NCBI GenBank assembly: GCA_028281445.1
Contig: JANQJW010000108.1
Location: 1 to 45,945 of the forward strand
DNA from: Planctomycetota bacterium
Lineage (GTDB): Bacteria > Planctomycetota > PLA2 > JAEUHO01
Direction of reading: 5' to 3'
Length of the DNA: 45,945 bases
A model generated the notes under the pieces. The model was not told where the DNA came from and ran no database searches. It saw only the letters and a program-made list of their open reading frames with translations. Shown one piece after another: positions 36,357-45,770 of the stretch. The translations under genes were made by a program, and so were the position numbers. The number at the start of each line of letters is the position of its first letter. Position 1 is the first letter of the stretch.

Positions 36357-36362
36357 ATCCTA
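36357..36362 (-). promoter_or_regulatory. TAGGAT -10-like box, leaderless start
   Basis: On the minus strand TAGGAT lies nine bases before ATG 36347, inside the word TAGGATGT shared with the start at 41382. Confidence 0.5.
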
Positions 36363-36366
36363 CGCA

Positions 36367-36393
36367 CTGAACGGCGTTTTGTTCTCCGTTCAG
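36367..36393. promoter_or_regulatory. Dyad-symmetric site over the -35 region
   Basis: CTGAACGG (36367-36374) and CCGTTCAG (36386-36393) form perfect 8-bp inverted arms with an 11-base centre. The dyad covers where the -35 element would be relative to the TAGGAT box, so it could be a repressor operator. The centre contains TTTTGTT, unusual in this GC-rich DNA. Confidence 0.4.
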
Positions 36394-36731
36394 AGCCTTC
36401 ACGAAAGCGTGATGCTCTCGTGACGAGGGACGCCGGTCCCAGCGAGGTCGTCGCACCCGTGACATGCACCGTGCGAGCGGGTCGCGGCCGCGCGCTCCCT
36501 TGTTGCCCGGGTGCAGAGCCCAAGCAATGGCGCTCTACGTCGACGAGCGGGTTGTCGAAGCGTTGATTCGTGCCGAGCGCGCGCTTTGCACCCCATTTGG
36601 GTTTCGTGAACGTCTCGTGACGCGGTACGCGTCCAATTCGCCCCGCTGTCGACGAAGACCTGGGGAGGTCGGTCGGCGGTCCGGAGGGAACGCCGGCCCA
36701 AACGGGGTCGCGAAGACTACGGGAGGACAGG

Positions 36732-37235
36732 ATGACGCGTCTGGCATTGGCATTGGTGGTGTTGTCGGCGGTGGCGTTTGCGGGTTGCTCTTCGGGCGGT
36801 TGCTGCCCGAGCTACAGCCAGCCTATTGCTTGCGCCCCGGCTCCGGCGGCTCCTGCGTACGGCTCGTCGTCCACCGTCGTCGCTGCGCCCTCCGTCGCAG
36901 ACGCGCGGGGCGAGATCATCTGGGAATCCGAGCCCTACTACGCGACGGCTCCGGCTCCGACCGCCACGGTCGTCCGCCAGGCCGCCCGTCCGACGTACGC
37001 GCCGCCCGCCGCGCCGCGGATCCCGGCCGCCACGACGGTCGCCCAGCCTTGCCCGCCCGTCTACAAGCCGGCTTGCAAGCCCGCCTGCCCGCCGGCATGC
37101 AACCCGTGCTGCCCCGGTGGCAACTGCGGAATCCCGAGCGTCTGCGACCCGTGCTGCCCTGGCGGCAACTGCGGCATTCCGAGCCTCAACGACTGCTGCC
37201 CCGGCGGCAACTGCGGCATTCCTCCCTGCAAGTAG
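36732..37235 (+). CDS. Cysteine-rich lipoprotein with CCPGGNCGIP repeats
   Basis: The 167-residue protein starts with a lipoprotein signal (MTRLALALVVLSAVAFAGC; lipidated Cys19). A Pro/Ala-rich linker follows. The last 60 residues contain PACKPACPPACNPCC and three copies of CCPGGNCGIP. About one residue in eight is cysteine or more in that tail. No family was recognised. Outside the cytoplasm the cysteines would be disulfide-bonded or bind metal, so a cross-linked surface structure is possible. GGGAGGACAGG just before ATG 36732 is a strong ribosome binding site, among the best in the window, which suggests high expression. A terminator follows, so it is a single-gene transcript. Confidence 0.8.
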   Translation: MTRLALALVVLSAVAFAGCSSGGCCPSYSQPIACAPAPAAPAYGSSSTVVAAPSVADARGEIIWESEPYYATAPAPTATVVRQAARPTYAPPAAPRIPAATTVAQPCPPVYKPACKPACPPACNPCCPGGNCGIPSVCDPCCPGGNCGIPSLNDCCPGGNCGIPPCK

Positions 37236-37257
37236 AGCGCTCGATCTGAATCACGCG

Positions 37258-37297
37258 GCGAGCCGGATCTCTCGGAGATCCGGCTCGCTTCGTTTTC
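37258..37297 (+). terminator. Rho-independent terminator of the Cys-rich lipoprotein gene
   Basis: A perfect 14-bp stem (GCGAGCCGGATCTC and its complement, 37258-37288) with loop TCG is followed by TTCGTTTT. Confidence 0.88.
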
Positions 37298-37345
37298 GGG
37301 GCGACGGTGGGCTGGGGTCCGAGCGGGCTACGCTGGCCGCTGACC

Positions 37346-38468
<1,123 letters not shown>

Positions 38469-38476
<8 letters not shown>

Positions 38477-39107
38477 GGCCCGCCGCCTGCTGGCAGAGCT
38501 CCTGGCGCGCCCCGACGTGCGTCCGCTGATGAACAACCTCAAGAAGTTCGATGGAGCGACCTACCGCCACTGCCTGCGCGTGGCGCGCTTCGCCATCGTT
38601 CTCGGCCGCGGCGCCGGCTTCGAGGGGCACCGGCTCAACGAGCTGGCCGTGGCGGCCATGCTGCACGATCTGGGCAAGGTGTACGTCGATCCCGAGGTCG
38701 TTCGGAAGCCCGGCCCCCTCGACAGCGACGAACGTGACGAGATGCGACGACACCCGGCCGCCGCGGTCGATGCGCTGCGCACGCTCGACGCGTTTCCCGA
38801 GGCCCACCGCATCGCACCGCTGCATCACGAGCTCCAGGGCGAGGGCCACAGCTACCCCCGCTCAGGTCGCGAGCGTCGTGAGAACACGTCAGGCAGACCT
38901 GCTGACCGCCGCCGGCCGGTGCCCGACTGGGTGGAGCATGCGGGCCTCATCGTGGCGCTCGCCGACCGCTACGACGCACTCATCTCGCGGCGTCCGTACA
39001 AGGACCCGTGGCCCGACGACGAGGTGCGCGGGATCCTCCGCGAGGAGATGCCGTCCGTGGCTCACCTGCTCGATGGACTGCGGCCGCCCGAGCGTCCACC
39101 CCGCTGA
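38469..39107 (+). CDS. HD-domain phosphohydrolase, HD-GYP-like
   Basis: The 212-residue protein is an HD-superfamily metal-dependent phosphohydrolase. It shows YRHCLRVARFAI, the HD pair in MLHDLGK (His66, Asp67), VRKPGPLDSDERDEMRRHP and ADRYDALISRRPYK, all laid out as in HD-GYP cyclic-di-GMP phosphodiesterases. The GYP motif itself is altered: LHHELQGEGHSYP has an inserted or changed position where HxxxxGxGYP is expected. The substrate is therefore open. ATG 38469 overlaps the mutY stop by eight bases, so the genes are coupled, although their functions have no evident link. Confidence 0.8.
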
Positions 39108-39202
39108 CCGGGAAACGCCGCTGCAGTGTGGCGCATGCGCCTTTTGCCCGTACTCTCTCCCGGTGTCGCGAACCGGCGGCGAGGCCTCGAGGGATCCACA
39201 GG

Positions 39203-39463
39203 GTGAGCAGCAGCAAGACGTTCGACATTCCCGTGGAGGCCGACAGCACGGCCGAAGAGATCCTGGAGCGAGCGCGCGAAGCCGCTCGCGGTGCCGGGAT
39301 CACGATCATGGGCGACGATGCCGAAGGCCGGTTCAAGGGCACGGCGGAAGGCAGCTACGCCGTCGACGTGGAGAACCGCATGGTCCGCGTCGAGGTGACC
39401 AACAAGCCGTCCTTCGTGCCGTGGACCATGGTCGAGGGCGCACTCAAGAAGGTCTTCCGCTAA
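39203..39463 (+). CDS. Small conserved-looking protein, possibly of the PHA-system protein type
   Basis: The 86-residue protein reads SSSKTFDIPVEADSTAEEI and ends WTMVEGALKKVFR. The alternation of a helix, beta strands (GRFKGTAEGSYAVDV, NRMVRVEVTN) and a final helix recalls the small PHA-granule-region proteins (PF09650 style), but the match is weak and from memory. GTG 39203 follows CAGGG. Longer readings to 39008 run through the end of the HD gene and are unlikely. It ends three bases before the response regulator start, so the two are probably co-translated. Confidence 0.6.
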   Translation: MSSSKTFDIPVEADSTAEEILERAREAARGAGITIMGDDAEGRFKGTAEGSYAVDVENRMVRVEVTNKPSFVPWTMVEGALKKVFR

Positions 39464-39466
39464 GCG

Positions 39467-39826
39467 ATGGCGCGCGTCCTGGTCGCAGACGACGAAACGG
39501 CCATCCGCGAGATGATCAAGATCGCCTGTGAGATGGACGGACATGAGGTCCGCGACGTGATGTCGGCGTCCGAGGCGCTAGAGGTCTACGACGAGTTCCG
39601 CCCCGAGGTCATGATCCTCGACATCAACATGCCCGGTGGGGGCGGCGAGTACGTGATGGAGCAGGTCAGGAGTCGTGGCGACGACTGCCCGACGATCGTC
39701 GTGACGGGCTTGGGCGGCGCCATGGATGACGAAGAGCGCGACGAGCTCGGTGCGACGCAGGTTCTCTCCAAGCCGTTCAGCATCGACTCCCTGCGCATCG
39801 CCGTGAAGTCCGCCCTGGGCGGGTAG
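39467..39826 (+). CDS. CheY-like single-domain response regulator
   Basis: The 119-residue receiver domain has the acidic pair Asp8-Asp9, the phospho-accepting Asp52 in MILDINMPG, the Thr in IVVTGL and the Lys in LSKPFS. There is no output domain, so it signals by protein-protein contact as CheY or Spo0F do. No histidine kinase lies in the window. It is linked to the 86-residue protein by a three-base gap, which suggests that this small protein is a partner or co-regulated product. Confidence 0.92.
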   Translation: MARVLVADDETAIREMIKIACEMDGHEVRDVMSASEALEVYDEFRPEVMILDINMPGGGGEYVMEQVRSRGDDCPTIVVTGLGGAMDDEERDELGATQVLSKPFSIDSLRIAVKSALGG

Positions 39827-39850
39827 AAGCCGCGGGCGTAGGCGTGCCGG

Positions 39851-40120
39851 CTAGGAGCTGGTCGCTTCCGACTTGTGGCGCTTGGCGGGCTGCGCCTCGG
39901 CGGTGGTCCCGGCGGCCTTGGCCTCCTGGGCTTCCTGCCAGGCCTTGCGCTCCTCGGCTTCCGTTGCGACCTGGTCGGCCAGGATCTCGACGACGCGCGC
40001 GAGGATGGCGGTCGAGCGGAACAGATAGCGAAAGTTCACGCCCATGCCGCCGCGGCGGAGGTCGTCGCGGACTTTCTTGGTGAGGTTCGCCAGGCGGCGA
40101 AGGGATTCGGGACTCGCCAT
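39851..40120 (-). CDS. Small protein of unknown function
   Basis: The 89-residue protein is helical in its first 60 residues (LRRLANLTKKVRDDLRRGGMGVNFRYLFRSTAILARVVEILADQVATEAEERKA in outline) and ends in an alanine/lysine-rich tail. No family was recognised. ATG 40120 has TAGAAT on the minus strand (40133-40128) seven bases upstream and no Shine-Dalgarno sequence, the leaderless pattern seen elsewhere here. It is convergent with the response-regulator gene. Confidence 0.6.
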   Translation of the reverse strand: MASPESLRRLANLTKKVRDDLRRGGMGVNFRYLFRSTAILARVVEILADQVATEAEERKAWQEAQEAKAAGTTAEAQPAKRHKSEATSS

Positions 40121-40194
40121 GCGCGGGATTCTACACGGTGGTGCCCCGCTCGACGCGCGGATCGGGCGCTTCGGACGACAGCGCTGGGTGCCTG

Positions 40195-41382
40195 TCAGGG
40201 TTTCTGGATCGCCGCGACCGCTTTCGCGGCCTCTTCCTTCAGCGCCTTGTCACCGGAAGACGCGGCGACCTTCTCCAGCTTCGGCAGCGCGTCGGCCGCG
40301 GCAGGGCCGATCGCCCCGAGCGCGGCGACGGCATGGCGGCTGAGGTCCGGGTCGTCCAGCAGCGGGATGACCACGGCCACGGCCCCGTGGGCCGGGCCGC
40401 CGATCGCCGCGATGGCCCGCAGCGCATCGCGGCACAGTCCCTTGTCTCCGCACTCCAGCCCGGACGAGAGCTCGGGCATCGCGACCTCGGTGCCACCTCC
40501 GATGCGGAAGTGGGCGAGTGCCGCCTGGATCCGGACCACGCGCTTGTTGTCGTTGGCTGCCAGGTCGGCAACGCTCTTGAGGAACGGCTCGGCTTCCTCG
40601 CCCATCAGCCCGAGCCCGTAGACCGCAGAGGCACGGATCCCCGCCTGGTGAACGTAGAGCTTGTCGGCCAGGGCGCGCCCCTCGTGGTCGGCGCGACCGC
40701 CGATCGCCCCCAGCGCCTTGGCCGCCTCCTGTACGACGCCGTGATCGTCGTCGTCGAGCGCCTCGAGCAGCAGCGTGGAGGCGCGCCGGCTGCCCTTGCC
40801 CCAGGCGCCGAGGCCCAGGACGGCCTGGCGGCGCACGACGGCAGACTCGTCTTCGATCAGGCGCGTCAGCGTGGCCACGGGATCCTCGAGCGTGCCGAGC
40901 AGGGGCCGGATCGTGTAGGCCGCGCGCGCGCGCAGCTTCGGATCCCGGCTCACGATGAGATGGGCGACAGCCTTGAAGCCAGGCTGGCCCATGCCGCCGA
41001 TCGCCTTCATCGCCGCGGTCCGCAGACGCCGGCACTGCTTCTTGTCGAAGCCCGCCGGATCCTTCTCGATGTAGCTCGCCAGCGTCTTGGCATGTGCGCT
41101 CGCGGGCTCGCCGATCTCGCCGAGCGCGCCCATGGCCGCCTCGCGCCCGCGGACGCGCTTGTCATCGAGACCCTTCGCGATCAGGTCGATCGGCGGGTTC
41201 TCGAACTTCGCGAGCGCTGAATACGCTTCAGCGCGCTTGCCCGCATCGTGGCTCTCGAGCTGTTTCTTCCACTGCGACTGCGTCTGGCCGTCGACCTCCA
41301 CCGCGGGCGGTCCGGAATCCCCGCACCCGGCGCACAGCACAATTGCCATGACGATCTGGACCCAACGCATCCTCGTTCCCAT
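40195..41382 (-). CDS. HEAT-repeat lipoprotein
   Basis: The 395-residue protein has a short signal ending VLCAGCGDSG, with probable lipidated Cys20. From about residue 45 it is a run of HEAT/PBS-type units (RGREAAMGALGEIG, RLRTAAMKAIGGMG, VVRRQAVLGLGAWG, VVQEAAKALGAIGG, LSRHAVAALGAIG). Such solenoids bind protein partners. It would be anchored to a membrane and face outward. ATG 41382 has TAGGAT (41397-41392, minus) nine bases upstream. ATG 41370 is the alternative and keeps the signal. It is the third HEAT-repeat protein in the window. Confidence 0.82.
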   Translation of the reverse strand: MGTRMRWVQIVMAIVLCAGCGDSGPPAVEVDGQTQSQWKKQLESHDAGKRAEAYSALAKFENPPIDLIAKGLDDKRVRGREAAMGALGEIGEPASAHAKTLASYIEKDPAGFDKKQCRRLRTAAMKAIGGMGQPGFKAVAHLIVSRDPKLRARAAYTIRPLLGTLEDPVATLTRLIEDESAVVRRQAVLGLGAWGKGSRRASTLLLEALDDDDHGVVQEAAKALGAIGGRADHEGRALADKLYVHQAGIRASAVYGLGLMGEEAEPFLKSVADLAANDNKRVVRIQAALAHFRIGGGTEVAMPELSSGLECGDKGLCRDALRAIAAIGGPAHGAVAVVIPLLDDPDLSRHAVAALGAIGPAAADALPKLEKVAASSGDKALKEEAAKAVAAIQKP

Positions 41383-41391
41383 GAGCGAGAC

Positions 41392-41401
41392 ATCCTAGCC
41401 T
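41392..41401. promoter_or_regulatory. Overlapping divergent -10-like boxes
   Basis: TAGGAT on the minus strand (41397-41392) and TAGCCT on the plus strand (41396-41401) share two bases in the 35-base gap between the HEAT lipoprotein and CoA-transferase genes. If both are real, polymerase can use only one at a time. Confidence 0.4.
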
Positions 41402-41417
41402 CTGAGTGGAGGCTGCG

Positions 41418-42629
41418 ATGGACACGAAAGTGAACGGGGCACGGCCGCTCGACGGCTACCGCGTCCTGGAGCTGGGCCAGCTCATGGCGGGGCCGCTGGC
41501 GGGTACCTACCTCGCCTACTTCGGCGCCGACGTGATCAAGGTGGAACCGCCGGGCACGGGAGATCCCGTTCGCGGGTGGCGCGTGGTGGATGAGGGCACC
41601 TCGCTCTGGTGGCGCAGCCTGGGGCGCAACAAGCGTTGTGTAACGGCAGACCTTCGCACGGAGGCAGGTCGCGATCTCGTGCGCCGGCTCACCGCTCACT
41701 GTGACGTGATCATCGAGAACTTCCGTCCCGGAACGATGGAGCGCTGGGGGCTCGGCCCGGACGAGCTGCGCGCGGCGAACCCCAAGCTCGTCTACACGCG
41801 CGTCTCCGGGTTCGGGCAGGACGGACCGGACGCCCATCGCCGCGGCTTCGCTTCGGTTTGCGAAGCCTTCGGTGGGTTGCGCTACGTGACGGGGGAGCCG
41901 GGAGAGGTTCCGTTGCGCAGCAACCTGAGTATCGGGGACAGCCTCGCCGCCTTCCAGGCCGTGATCGGGGTGTTGCTCGCCCTGCTCGGCCGGGAGCGTT
42001 CGGGCGCCGGCGCGGGCCAGGTCGTCGATGTCGCGATCTACGAGGCGGTGCTCAGCATCATGGAGGCCTCCGTCTCGGAGTTCGACCGCTGCGGAGTCGT
42101 GCGCGAGCCGTCAGGCAGCACGATCACCGGCGTCGTGCCGACGAACGCCTACCCGTGCGCCGACGGCCGCCACGTGGTGATCGGCGCGAATGCCGACTCG
42201 ATGTTCAAGCGCCTGATGCGTACGGCGAACAGAGCGGACATGGCAGACGACCCTGCGCTTGCCACGAACGAAGAGCGCGTCGGGCACGCAGAACGCATCG
42301 ACGACGCCGTGCGCGCATGGACGGAGACGGTGCCCTGCGACGAGGTGGTCGCCGCGCTCGAGGAGGCGGGTGTTCCCGCGGCGCCGATCCAGAGCATGCG
42401 CGAGATCGTCGCGCACCCACACGTGCAGGCCCGCGGCCAGCTCGAGGAGGTCGAGGTGGGGGGGCGGCCGCTCAAGCTCCCGGCGATCGGCCCGAAGCTC
42501 CTCGACACCCCCGGGCGTACGGCGTTCCCCGGCGGCGAGCTGGGCTCGCACAATGAAGATGTGTACGGCGGGCTCCTGGGGCTGCGTGCCGAGGAGATCA
42601 CGAACCTGCAGGAGTCGGGCGTCGTCTAG
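41418..42629 (+). CDS. Family III CoA-transferase (CaiB/BaiF type)
   Basis: The 403-residue enzyme moves CoA between carboxylic acids. The family N-terminus LDGYRVLELGQLMAGPLAGTYLAYFGADVIKVEPPGTGDPVR is present in outline, followed by NKRCVTADLRTEAGR, NFRPGTMERWGLG, VYTRVSGFGQDGP, and the region of the catalytic aspartate (LSIGDSLAAFQAV). The substrate cannot be told from sequence; relatives act on oxalate, carnitine, succinate or dicarboxylates. GTGGAGG lies five bases before ATG 41418, so the GTG at 41406 was not used. No CoA ligase or dehydrogenase gene is adjacent to point to a pathway. Confidence 0.9.
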   Translation: MDTKVNGARPLDGYRVLELGQLMAGPLAGTYLAYFGADVIKVEPPGTGDPVRGWRVVDEGTSLWWRSLGRNKRCVTADLRTEAGRDLVRRLTAHCDVIIENFRPGTMERWGLGPDELRAANPKLVYTRVSGFGQDGPDAHRRGFASVCEAFGGLRYVTGEPGEVPLRSNLSIGDSLAAFQAVIGVLLALLGRERSGAGAGQVVDVAIYEAVLSIMEASVSEFDRCGVVREPSGSTITGVVPTNAYPCADGRHVVIGANADSMFKRLMRTANRADMADDPALATNEERVGHAERIDDAVRAWTETVPCDEVVAALEEAGVPAAPIQSMREIVAHPHVQARGQLEEVEVGGRPLKLPAIGPKLLDTPGRTAFPGGELGSHNEDVYGGLLGLRAEEITNLQESGVV

Positions 42630-42654
42630 CTAGACTCCACGCAACAGCATGCGC

Positions 42655-42731
42655 GCCCCGGTAGCTCAGCTGGATAGAGCACCGGATTTCTAATCCGGCG
42701 GTCCCAGGTTCGAGTCCTGGCCGGGGTGCCA
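42655..42731 (+). tRNA. tRNA-Arg (anticodon TCT)
   Basis: Acceptor arms GCCCCGG and CCGGGGT pair, with one G-U. The anticodon stem CCGGA/TCCGG encloses TTTCTAA, giving TCT for AGA codons. The T arm CCAGG-TTCGAGT-CCTGG is normal and CCA is encoded. It lies 25 bases after the CoA-transferase gene. Confidence 0.94.
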
Positions 42732-43128
42732 CCCTTCTCCCGAGGTTTGCGGCAGTACACAGGCTTCTGCGGCGGATCGACGCTGACTGCGAGGAGTGCA
42801 TTCGCGCGCGCTCACGTGCCTCCGCGGGCCCTCGAAGTGGCCCCTGTAAGGCCCCCTGGCGGCCGGTCACTCTTAGGAGCCCCGAAACCGTCCGCAGAAT
42901 CCGCAGTATTCGCAGGAGGAGACCGACGGACATCCTGAGGCCGTGTGGCTCAGTCGCCCTGAAGGGGCCCCACTACAAGGGGACCCGGAGGTACCCGGCG
43001 TCCGCGGCACCCAGGGGCACAAAGTCGGTGGGACTCCGATGGAGCGGTGCGTCAGGTCTCTTGGCCTGAATTCAATCCCGCCTTTTCCGGCAGGCGACAG
43101 ATACAGGACCGATCCGGGCCAACCGGGC
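42732..43128. other. 397-base intergenic region after tRNA-Arg
   Basis: No gene, terminator or integrase site was identified. A tandem nine-base repeat occurs at 42891-42917 (TCCGCAGAA, TCCGCAGTA, TTCGCAGGA). A plus-strand open frame starting at 42943 overlaps the lipoprotein gene and looks spurious. Confidence 0.4.
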
Positions 43129-44595
43129 CTAGTCGGGTTGCATAACCGCCACTGTCTGGGCCCTCTTCACCCGTACAAACTGCAGGAGCGTACGCGCTCC
43201 TGTCTCTCGGTCCGCGTCGGCGTCCTTCCAAGACAGGCGCGCGATGTACGTTCCAGCCGGGAGCCCGAAGAAGGACGTTTGGCCGTCGATGACAGGCTTG
43301 CTCCATATGGGTGAGAAGAGGCCGGTCTTCACTCGACCCGTGCCGCCGAGCGTGGGCCAGATGTCTATCGTGGCCGAACGCAGCCGATTCGATGGCGGCA
43401 CGCGAAGAACGAGTGAGCAGGCCTCTAGGTCACCGCTCAGGAGCTGTCCGTCCTCCCGGACGGGGATGAAACTGAGCCCCCGCTGGCGACTCCAAACCGT
43501 GACCCAAGGTGCTCTTGGAATACGCGTCGTGTCGAGCGAGCCATCCTCGCCAACACGAGCAAAGTGTGCGCTGAGGTTGTCGCGCTGAAGCCGGCTGATC
43601 ACATCGAAGTGCAGCCTGCCGGGTGCGATGGTGCTTCCCGGTTCCGCAATAACACCGGAGAGCCTGGGCACACCACGGAGCACCATCCGGTCCGCTGAAG
43701 CAGGCACGACGATCCGCTGCGCGGAGTCCGACACGAATCGGTACGCACCGCCTCGACTGTTCCCGAAAGTCAGAAACACGTGATATCCAACTGCGGCCAG
43801 TGGCGTCAGCCAGTCGCCTTCTTCGTCTCCTCGCAGGACGCTTCCGTGGGCCAGCAGTGACACAACACCGTCGACTTCGCGCGGGTCCATCTGGGGCTTC
43901 GTGAGCAAGTCAGCCATCACAACTGAGAACTCGGGGAACGCACCGGCGACTCCCGAATGATCGAGCCGAAGGCGGCGGGCCGGCACAAACCGCACGGGCG
44001 CTGAGGTCTTGGGAGCGAGATTGACCACCATCGGCACCGCGTACCCATCGCCGCCGGTCCGCGGATAGACGCGAACGCGTGCTCCAGTGGGAGCCGGGAC
44101 AGTGACCGAGCCTGGTTGCAGCGCGCGTCTCTCATTATCCGTGATCACACTTCGGTGATGCGCGTAGGGCACGGTCGTCTTGACAGCCATGTACGCACCG
44201 GTGGCGTGTTTAAATGACGCATCCACGCCGAGGGTGGAGAAACGACGCGCCCGAACCAACGCTAGTGGTCCGGAGTCGACGCGGTCAAGTGGCACACGTA
44301 GGACATCGTAGCCGCGCGCGTACACGACCAAGTCGCATTCGCTACGGACAACACCGGCAAGCTGAAGCGGTGCGCGACGGTTCTTGGCAATAACGGACCC
44401 GTCGGCCCGAGAAAGCACGGCATACCGAAAGTCCACCAACGCATGCTTCGAATCGCCGTCGATTACGGCAGGAGGGTCTGTGGGAGACGCATTCTCTCCA
44501 CGCAGATCGCCGCAGCCCAAGACAACAACCGCGAGAGCGAGAGCCAGAGCCTGTCTAAGAAGCCGGGTGACCCGCCTTGTCAGTGACTCTGGCAT
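43129..44595 (-). CDS. Secreted lipoprotein of unknown function
   Basis: The 488-residue protein has a long signal ending VVVLGC (lipidated Cys28). The mature part is mostly predicted beta strand, with repeated carboxypeptidase-regulatory-like phrasing (PVIDGQTSFFGLPAGTYIARLSWKD at the end), suggesting several beta-sandwich modules. No family was recognised. Codon use is less GC-biased than in the housekeeping genes. It follows the surface-protein gene by 20 bases on the same strand, and both are probably exported together. Confidence 0.7.
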   Translation of the reverse strand: MPESLTRRVTRLLRQALALALAVVVLGCGDLRGENASPTDPPAVIDGDSKHALVDFRYAVLSRADGSVIAKNRRAPLQLAGVVRSECDLVVYARGYDVLRVPLDRVDSGPLALVRARRFSTLGVDASFKHATGAYMAVKTTVPYAHHRSVITDNERRALQPGSVTVPAPTGARVRVYPRTGGDGYAVPMVVNLAPKTSAPVRFVPARRLRLDHSGVAGAFPEFSVVMADLLTKPQMDPREVDGVVSLLAHGSVLRGDEEGDWLTPLAAVGYHVFLTFGNSRGGAYRFVSDSAQRIVVPASADRMVLRGVPRLSGVIAEPGSTIAPGRLHFDVISRLQRDNLSAHFARVGEDGSLDTTRIPRAPWVTVWSRQRGLSFIPVREDGQLLSGDLEACSLVLRVPPSNRLRSATIDIWPTLGGTGRVKTGLFSPIWSKPVIDGQTSFFGLPAGTYIARLSWKDADADRETGARTLLQFVRVKRAQTVAVMQPD

Positions 44596-44615
44596 CGGAC
44601 GCCCCCGCCCATGAG

Positions 44616-45770
44616 CTACGGCACCTGAACGGAAACAGCATAGGTTGTGACCGCCCCGTCATGCTCGTGGATTCCGTCGGCAACCGCGATGCTGAGGTCA
44701 GTCCCGCTTTCGGTGCCCGAAAGCGTGTACGTAACCGTGAGAGATCCAGGTCGTGCTTGACCATCCGTGAATTCTAAGACCATCGTCTCACTGCCAGCGC
44801 CCGAGACCGTCAAGTATGTACTTGATCCAGTAGGTGGCGTGATGGTTCCGAACGTAACTCCGTCGGGCAGGCGCAGCTCGACGCCACCGCCATCCGACCC
44901 GGCCATGCTGGAGAGGGTCACCTGCGTGAGCGTTGGATCGACTTCCACGGCTACGACATCGACGTTGATGGTCTTGGTGGGCTCTCCCGGAGGTGTCACT
45001 GAGATCGTCGCTGTTCCGGCGCTTGCTCCGCTGACGGCGAACCCGCCAACGCGCTCGGTAGTGTCAAGAGAAAGAGCGCCGGTCGTCGTCGCGACCTGAT
45101 CATCCGATGAGGTCACCGTGATGGAAGTAGGCGTACTCATCTCGTACAGCGCGCTTACTAGGACGGGTGCATGTCCGTTCACTGGAAGACGGATCCGCTC
45201 GGTCGATACCGCCCAGCTCTGAGATGCGCTCTCGACGTCGAGTGAGACCTCTTGGCCGTCGTGCTCGAACAAGATCGACGCGGTGCCCTCTCTGATTACA
45301 AGCGGTCCAGTTGGCTCCGCATCGCCGCTGGGTGCGGAGGTGAAAGCCAGCTCCCACGCAAGATCCTCCGAAGACGTCTCGTCGAGGAGGATCTCGATGT
45401 ACCCGGGCCCGAATCCGGATTCCGAAACTAGGCCTATTCCGGCTTCACTGACTGCGGTGACCGAGGGCCCACCCGAGGGCAAGCTCGCATACGGCACCGT
45501 CGTGGGGGGAATGCTGGGGACCTCGTGGGCTGCCAGCCAATCCCCAGGTCCGGGACTCGTCGGATCCCCCAAGCCACCGTCATCGATGATCTCAAAGGAC
45601 CCTTCGACTTCGTTCTTGACCCACGAACTCGCTAGCTCGGCCATAGGCGTCTCCGTCAGGTCAAGGTCGTAGGCTCCCTGGTAGCCCGGGAATCCGGGCC
45701 TGTCCTTGTTGTGGGCCAGAAGCTTGTTGAGTGCCACACGGCTGCCGATCGAAACAGGCAGCTTGAGCAC
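44616..45770 (-). CDS. Surface protein with Ig-like/Big-type repeats (5' part frameshifted)
   Basis: The readable part, 384 residues from GTG 45770, contains beta-sandwich repeats of the kind in Big_2-like and Calx-beta domains (SITVTSSDDQVATTTGALSLDTTERVGGFAVSGASAGTATISVTPPGEPTKTINVDV in outline; TLTQVTLSS; GSLTVTYTLSGTESGTDLSIAV). These are common in secreted and cell-surface proteins. GTG 45770 is unlikely to be the real start, since the same frame continues open upstream to about 45883 without a start codon. The true gene seems to enter from beyond the window and to change frame in a run of five C at 45855-45859. It shares an operon with the lipoprotein gene. Confidence 0.6.
   Translation of the reverse strand: MLKLPVSIGSRVALNKLLAHNKDRPGFPGYQGAYDLDLTETPMAELASSWVKNEVEGSFEIIDDGGLGDPTSPGPGDWLAAHEVPSIPPTTVPYASLPSGGPSVTAVSEAGIGLVSESGFGPGYIEILLDETSSEDLAWELAFTSAPSGDAEPTGPLVIREGTASILFEHDGQEVSLDVESASQSWAVSTERIRLPVNGHAPVLVSALYEMSTPTSITVTSSDDQVATTTGALSLDTTERVGGFAVSGASAGTATISVTPPGEPTKTINVDVVAVEVDPTLTQVTLSSMAGSDGGGVELRLPDGVTFGTITPPTGSSTYLTVSGAGSETMVLEFTDGQARPGSLTVTYTLSGTESGTDLSIAVADGIHEHDGAVTTYAVSVQVP

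Larger units (their letters stand above)
36348..36731. other. 384-base intergenic region between divergent genes
   Basis: It holds the TAGGAT box (36357-36362, minus) and an inverted repeat (36367-36393) close to the minus-strand gene. The remaining 330 bases show no RNA gene, terminator or convincing promoter for the lipoprotein gene. Short open frames here have no start signal or recognisable content. Confidence 0.4.

Noticed and set aside
34903..36465. The N-terminal extension of the TPR frame to 859 residues
   Set aside because: It runs through the thioredoxin-like gene on the same strand in another frame. The extension is Arg-rich with no motifs, while the overlapping frame has a signal peptide.
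42943..43314. A 123-residue plus-strand frame after tRNA-Arg
   Set aside because: It overlaps the lipoprotein gene on the other strand, has no ribosome binding site and looks low in structure.
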